A DNA stretch of 9,024 nucleotides, taken from contig JAUVAM010000092.1 of assembly GCA_030591745.1 (NCBI GenBank), forward strand, positions 1 through 9,024, written 5' to 3'. Below the pieces are notes generated by a model. The model saw only the letters and a program-made list of their open reading frames with translations, searched no databases and was not told the origin of the DNA. Each line of letters opens with the position of its first letter. Positions within the stretch are counted from its first letter, which is position 1. The position numbers and the translations under genes are program-made. This DNA comes from Deltaproteobacteria bacterium. Lineage in GTDB: Bacteria > Myxococcota > B64-G9. Shown piece by piece: positions 5,583-9,024 of this stretch.

Positions 5583-8414
5583 ATGCGATGGGTGATGCGC
5601 GCTTTGGCCATCCGGCCCGAGGAATGGGATCGCACCGCGGGTATGTTTTTATATTTGATGGCGGCGGTCGGCGCCTTCATCACCGGCCGCATCACCAGAG
5701 ACACCCTCTTCCTCAGCCGCTACGACGTTAGCTACCTGCCATACATGTACGTTTGGGTGGCCCTGGTCATGAGCGCCCTGAGCTATGCATACTATCGTTT
5801 CGCCGATGCTTTCCGGCGGGACCGACTGATTCTTGCTGTCACCAGCGCCTTGCTGGTTGGGGTTCTGCTGGCCAGACTGATGTTGAGCGTAGCCGGTGCC
5901 TGGTTCTACCCCGTACTCTACGTCTTTATTGAAGCCATGGGTGCCCTGCTCATGATTCAATTCTGGACTTTCGCCAATGACGTCTTCACCACGCGCCAGG
6001 CCAAACGCCTCTTTGGCATCGTGGGGGCCGGCGGCGTGATGGCGACCGTTGTGGCCGGTTTCGCCATCAGTGCGCTGGCCCGTCAAGTAGGCACCGCCAA
6101 TCTCTTGTTCCTGGTGGCCGGCCTGTTGGCCGCCTGCCTGGCTCTGGTCTCTTGGCTATCGACGCGGTGCTGGCGAGAGCTGGCTCAAAGCCTGGCCGGT
6201 GCGCCACCCAGGGCTAAAGGCAAGGGCATGAGCCTGGGTTCGGATCTGGGCAAGGTCTTTGCCAGCCGACATCTGAAGGTCATCGCATGGCTGACCATTC
6301 TGACCTTCATCGTTGTGACCGTGGTCGACTATCAGTTCAAGATCATCGCACGATACTCCTTTTTGAACCGTGAGGATCAACTCTCCGGTTTCTTCGGCAT
6401 GTTCTATGGCATCGCAGGCGTGCTGAGCTTCTTTATTCAAATCGGTTTAACCGGTCGCCTTTTACAGCGATACGGCATCATCGTGGGCCTTATGCTGGTG
6501 CCCCTTTTCCTGTTCGGCGGTTCAGTCCTGCTGATCATCCTGCCGGGATTGGCTGCGGCGACGGTCCTCAAAGGCGCGGACAACGTCTTGCGCTACACGG
6601 TCAACGACGCCACCACCCAGGTCCTCTACTTGCCGGTGCAAGGTCGCATCCGGGGCCGGGCCAAAGCCGTCATCGATGGCGTCTTGAAGCCAGTGGCCCA
6701 AGGTCTGACCGGCCTGGCCATCGCCTGGACGGCCAGCATGGTGGGACATCGAGTGCATTGGCTGGGCTTCGGCTCCCTGGCCTTCCTCCTGGCCTGGGTC
6801 GTGCTTATCCTCGGCATGAAGTCCGGCTACATTCAAACTTTGATCTCCACCCTGCGAAAACGCAATATTCACTTCGGTGATGCTGGCATGAGCGTCTCCG
6901 GCCCGCAAACCGTGGCCGCCCTGGAACAAACATTGGGTGACTCGGAAGAGCACAACGTGTTGCATGCCATGGAAATGATTCCTTTCGTGCAGCAGCACGA
7001 CTGGTCGGGTCAACTCGAACGTCTGCTGGACCACAATTCAGCCCAAGTTCGCGTACAGGCTATTCGGCTGCTGGCGAGAGAAGGCCCCAGCGCAGCCATC
7101 GTCAGAGTCCTGGCCATGTTCCATGACGAGGACGACTCGGTGAGAGCCGAGGCCATCAACCTTTACTGTTCCACCCTGAAAGAAAAGGCCATGCAGGTGG
7201 TGGAGCCTCAATTGGGCGATGCGTCGGTGCGGGTTAAGGCCTCTGCCGTCGCCGGCTTGATTCAGTACGGGGGCTTGGATGGCATCATCCTGGCGGCCGA
7301 CACCCTGAAAGACATGTTGGCCCACCCAGAACATGACCACCGCCGAGCGGGGGCCTGGGTCATCGGCCGAGTCCACGTCCGCACTTTTTACCGCAGCTTG
7401 CTACCGCTGCTTGAAGACGGTCATCCCTCGGTGCGCGTTGAGGCGGTGCGATCGGCAGGCGCTCTGGGCTCGCCTGAACTCATCCTGAGCTTAATCCAGC
7501 GCCTGCGAGATCCCAAAACGAGACGAGCCGCGGTGGCCGCTCTGAGCACTCATGGTGAAAAACTGCTGACCACCATGCGCACCATCCTCTTCAACGAGCG
7601 GGAAGACCTGAATATTCGTCTGGCCATCCCGCGCGTTTTGGCCGACATCGGTGAACAGCTCAGCATGGACATCCTTTCCAGCGTCATCGAGACCCACATC
7701 ACACCACTCAGGACTCGGGGCCTGGAGGCCATCGTGCTGCTGCATAGCCGGTACCCGGAGTTGGTGCGAGACAAGGAGATGCTACGGCGGGTGCTTCACC
7801 GTGAACTGAAGCAGGCATACCAGTTCCTGGCCACCCTGAACGACATCCATCCCTTGTCTAGTACCTTGCTCAACGAAGCGCTTGAGTGTCGCCTGACCAG
7901 CACCATCGAACGCATTTTCAAATTGCTGCGAGTGCTCTTCAGCGGAAGGCACATGGACGTGGTGCATCGCAATTTGGCCAACTCGGTGCCCTCTATCCGG
8001 GCCAATGACTTGGAGCTCCTGGAAAACTCGGTGGACGAAGAGACACGGCGCTGTCTTTTGCCCTTGCTCGAAATCCGCGATCGAAAGCAGCTCGCCCGCA
8101 TGGGAGATGAACTTTTCCCCCTGATGCACCGCGACGGCGAGGGTTGGCTTTTCGAGTTGCTGGTGGATGAACATAGCTGGACCGTGGCCTGTGCGCTGTC
8201 GGCCATCCGTGAGTTGAAAATCAAACCCGCGGCAGCCCATGTGCAACTTCTGCTCAAGCATGAAGACCCGCTGGTCCGAGAGTCAGCAGCTTTCGCCATC
8301 GAAGCCCTCGAAACGCGAGAAGAGGTCGAGTTGGCCCTGAGCGCCCTCAAGACGGATCCGAGCCCCCTGGTCAGCCGAGCGGCCCAACATCTTTGCGCCA
8401 TGCCCAGCACCTGA
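5583..8414 (+). CDS. NTT/TLC-type transporter fused to HEAT-repeat domain (paralogue 2)
   Basis: A 943-residue paralogue of the preceding gene, alignable from end to end. The transporter domain (about 1-425) has GRITRDTLFLSRY (35-47), FWTFANDVFTTRQAKRLFG then IVGAGG (127-151), DYQFKIIARYSFLN (249-262) and LRYTVNDATTQVLYLP (336-351) followed by RIRGRAKAVIDG (355-366). By hand count, 29 of 48 residues match paralogue 1 from the GR-RD motif to RRDRL. HEAT-type helices run from about 440 to the end, including the shared irregular block at 738-829 (NDLELLENSVDEE). I chose ATG 5583, 1 nt after the upstream stop, because its length matches the paralogue's N-terminus and GGGG lies 7 nt upstream. In-frame TTG 5550 or ATG 5568, both overlapping the upstream gene, are possible but lack a ribosome-binding site. 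The two proteins may act as a heteromer or split substrates; this is inference. Confidence 0.88.
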   Translation: MRWVMRALAIRPEEWDRTAGMFLYLMAAVGAFITGRITRDTLFLSRYDVSYLPYMYVWVALVMSALSYAYYRFADAFRRDRLILAVTSALLVGVLLARLMLSVAGAWFYPVLYVFIEAMGALLMIQFWTFANDVFTTRQAKRLFGIVGAGGVMATVVAGFAISALARQVGTANLLFLVAGLLAACLALVSWLSTRCWRELAQSLAGAPPRAKGKGMSLGSDLGKVFASRHLKVIAWLTILTFIVVTVVDYQFKIIARYSFLNREDQLSGFFGMFYGIAGVLSFFIQIGLTGRLLQRYGIIVGLMLVPLFLFGGSVLLIILPGLAAATVLKGADNVLRYTVNDATTQVLYLPVQGRIRGRAKAVIDGVLKPVAQGLTGLAIAWTASMVGHRVHWLGFGSLAFLLAWVVLILGMKSGYIQTLISTLRKRNIHFGDAGMSVSGPQTVAALEQTLGDSEEHNVLHAMEMIPFVQQHDWSGQLERLLDHNSAQVRVQAIRLLAREGPSAAIVRVLAMFHDEDDSVRAEAINLYCSTLKEKAMQVVEPQLGDASVRVKASAVAGLIQYGGLDGIILAADTLKDMLAHPEHDHRRAGAWVIGRVHVRTFYRSLLPLLEDGHPSVRVEAVRSAGALGSPELILSLIQRLRDPKTRRAAVAALSTHGEKLLTTMRTILFNEREDLNIRLAIPRVLADIGEQLSMDILSSVIETHITPLRTRGLEAIVLLHSRYPELVRDKEMLRRVLHRELKQAYQFLATLNDIHPLSSTLLNEALECRLTSTIERIFKLLRVLFSGRHMDVVHRNLANSVPSIRANDLELLENSVDEETRRCLLPLLEIRDRKQLARMGDELFPLMHRDGEGWLFELLVDEHSWTVACALSAIRELKIKPAAAHVQLLLKHEDPLVRESAAFAIEALETREEVELALSALKTDPSPLVSRAAQHLCAMPST

Positions 8415-8548
8415 ATGTCTCCGGGCTGTCGCACGTCATTTGATTATGAGAACGAGTTCAGCTTGGCCTGGCAGACTTGCCTATGCTAAGGTGGCGACTT
8501 CAAACAATCAGTTCTTTCCCTGGATGACCAGTGGACGAGGAGGAAAGC
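8415..8548 (+). promoter_or_regulatory. Intergenic region before the DUF1571 gene; weak promoter candidate
   Basis: A 134-nt gap. No stem-plus-T-run terminator is seen after the stop at 8414. TATGCT at 8482-8487 with TTCAGC at 8457-8462 (19-nt spacer) is a poor sigma-70-like pair. The gap suggests that the following gene has its own promoter, but this cannot be settled by eye. Confidence 0.2.
8538..8543 (+). promoter_or_regulatory. Strong Shine-Dalgarno for the DUF1571 gene
   Basis: AGGAGG ends 5 nt before ATG 8549, which fixes the start of the secreted protein and implies efficient translation. Confidence 0.75.
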
Positions 8549-9024
8549 ATGCAGAGGACCCCTTTGTTGATAGGATTGGGATTCGCATTGGCTTTGTGCT
8601 TGACGCACAGCAACACGGCCACGGCCCAGGAGCAGACCCCTGGCTTCGATGAAGTCTTGGACAAATGCATCGCCGCCATGAAGGGCGTGAAGGACTACAC
8701 GGCCATCATGCACAAGCAGGAACGCTTCGTTGATGAGATGGGCAAAAAGGAGAAGATGTTCGTCAAATTCTCCAGGCCTTTCAAGGTCTACATTAAGTTC
8801 CTGACCGTGCATACGGGCCGTGAGGCTCTTTACGTGCGCGGTTGGAACGACGGCGAGGTCAAGGTGCACAAGGGTTCTTTTCCAGATATAACCGTCAACC
8901 TGGATCCTCAAGGCGACATGGCCATGGAAGGCAACCACCACCCCATCCTTCATTTTGGATTGGAAATGACCATGGTGGTTGCAAAAAAACAGATCGACAA
9001 AGCAAAAAAACGCAAAGAAGGCGA
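8549..9024 (+). CDS. DUF1571-family secreted protein (3' partial)
   Basis: The start of a gene that runs off the right edge (158 codons visible). It begins at ATG with a strong AGGAGG. A signal peptide is clear: hydrophobic core at residues 5-19, then a likely signal peptidase I site TATA/Q at 26/27. Cys17 is not in a convincing lipobox. The mature part resembles DUF1571 periplasmic or outer-surface proteins: LDKCIAAMKGVKDYTAIMHK (37-56) then QERF, VKFSRPFKVYIKF (72-84), GREALYVRGWNDGEVKVHKG (90-109) and NHHPILHFGLEM (129-140). The end is lysine-rich. The family's role is not established; the fold may resemble LolA/LolB-type lipoprotein carriers, which is only an inference. It lies 134 nt after the transporter operon, so co-transcription is uncertain. 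Confidence 0.8.
   Translation, partial: MQRTPLLIGLGFALALCLTHSNTATAQEQTPGFDEVLDKCIAAMKGVKDYTAIMHKQERFVDEMGKKEKMFVKFSRPFKVYIKFLTVHTGREALYVRGWNDGEVKVHKGSFPDITVNLDPQGDMAMEGNHHPILHFGLEMTMVVAKKQIDKAKKRKEG

Noticed and set aside
3185..6037. 17-nt identical stretch in both transporter genes (3185-3201 and 6021-6037) as a mobile or recombination repeat.
   Set aside because: It encodes the shared VGAGGV motif of the paralogues, so homology of the coding sequence explains it.
8400..8430. Possible terminator after the second transporter (GCCC and GGGC around the stop).
   Set aside because: The arms are only 4 bp and no T-run follows.
8415..8489. 24-codon ORF starting at ATG 8415, directly after the second transporter's stop.
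   Set aside because: It has no ribosome-binding site, no recognisable sequence, and ends inside the intergenic gap; it is likely a chance frame.
8440..8652. + strand frame at 8440-8652 overlapping the DUF1571 start.
   Set aside because: The frame starting at ATG 8549 has a strong AGGAGG, a signal peptide and family motifs; the 8440 frame has none of these.

Overview
The window looks like chromosome from a Deltaproteobacteria-type Gram-negative bacterium (Myxococcota or Bradymonadales-like). The clues are a cysteine/aspartate-rich 'putative metal-binding motif' surface protein ending in a MYXO-CTERM-like tail, GC-rich codon use, and frequent TTG and GTG starts. This placement is an inference from gene content. 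All genes read on the + strand. I see no tRNA, rRNA, CRISPR array, insertion sequence or phage gene.

Layout. (1) 2-553: 3' end of a MopE-like metal-binding-repeat protein with a Cys-x-Cys / hydrophobic / Arg-Arg-Arg tail. (2) 554-689: intergenic leader with a perfect but orphan Shine-Dalgarno, a 12-codon mini-ORF, a 7-bp inverted repeat, an extended -10-like box and a T-rich run. (3) 690-2726: a membrane sensor histidine kinase (TM, extracytoplasmic helical sensor, TM, HAMP, PAS, HisKA, HATPase_c). One in-frame TGA at 984-986 splits it into a 98-codon N-terminal piece and a 538-codon kinase piece; the reading frame is otherwise uninterrupted. (4) 2723-5581 and (5) 5583-8414: two large tandem paralogues. 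Each fuses a polytopic transporter domain of the ATP/ADP translocase (NTT/TLC) superfamily to a long C-terminal HEAT-repeat solenoid. (6) 8415-8548: intergenic gap with no terminator seen. (7) 8549-end: start of a secreted DUF1571-family protein.

How they may work together. The kinase and the two transporters are packed as an operon: the kinase stop overlaps the first transporter's GTG start (GTGA), and the second transporter can start 1 nt after the first one's stop. No response regulator is encoded in the window. One reading is that the kinase senses an envelope or nucleotide-related condition and shares an operon with two nucleotide-transporter-like proteins, whose cytoplasmic HEAT arms may dock partners or gate transport. 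The substrate, the partner and the kinase's target cannot be read from the sequence. The in-frame stop raises the question of whether the sensor is intact, decayed or affected by a sequencing error.
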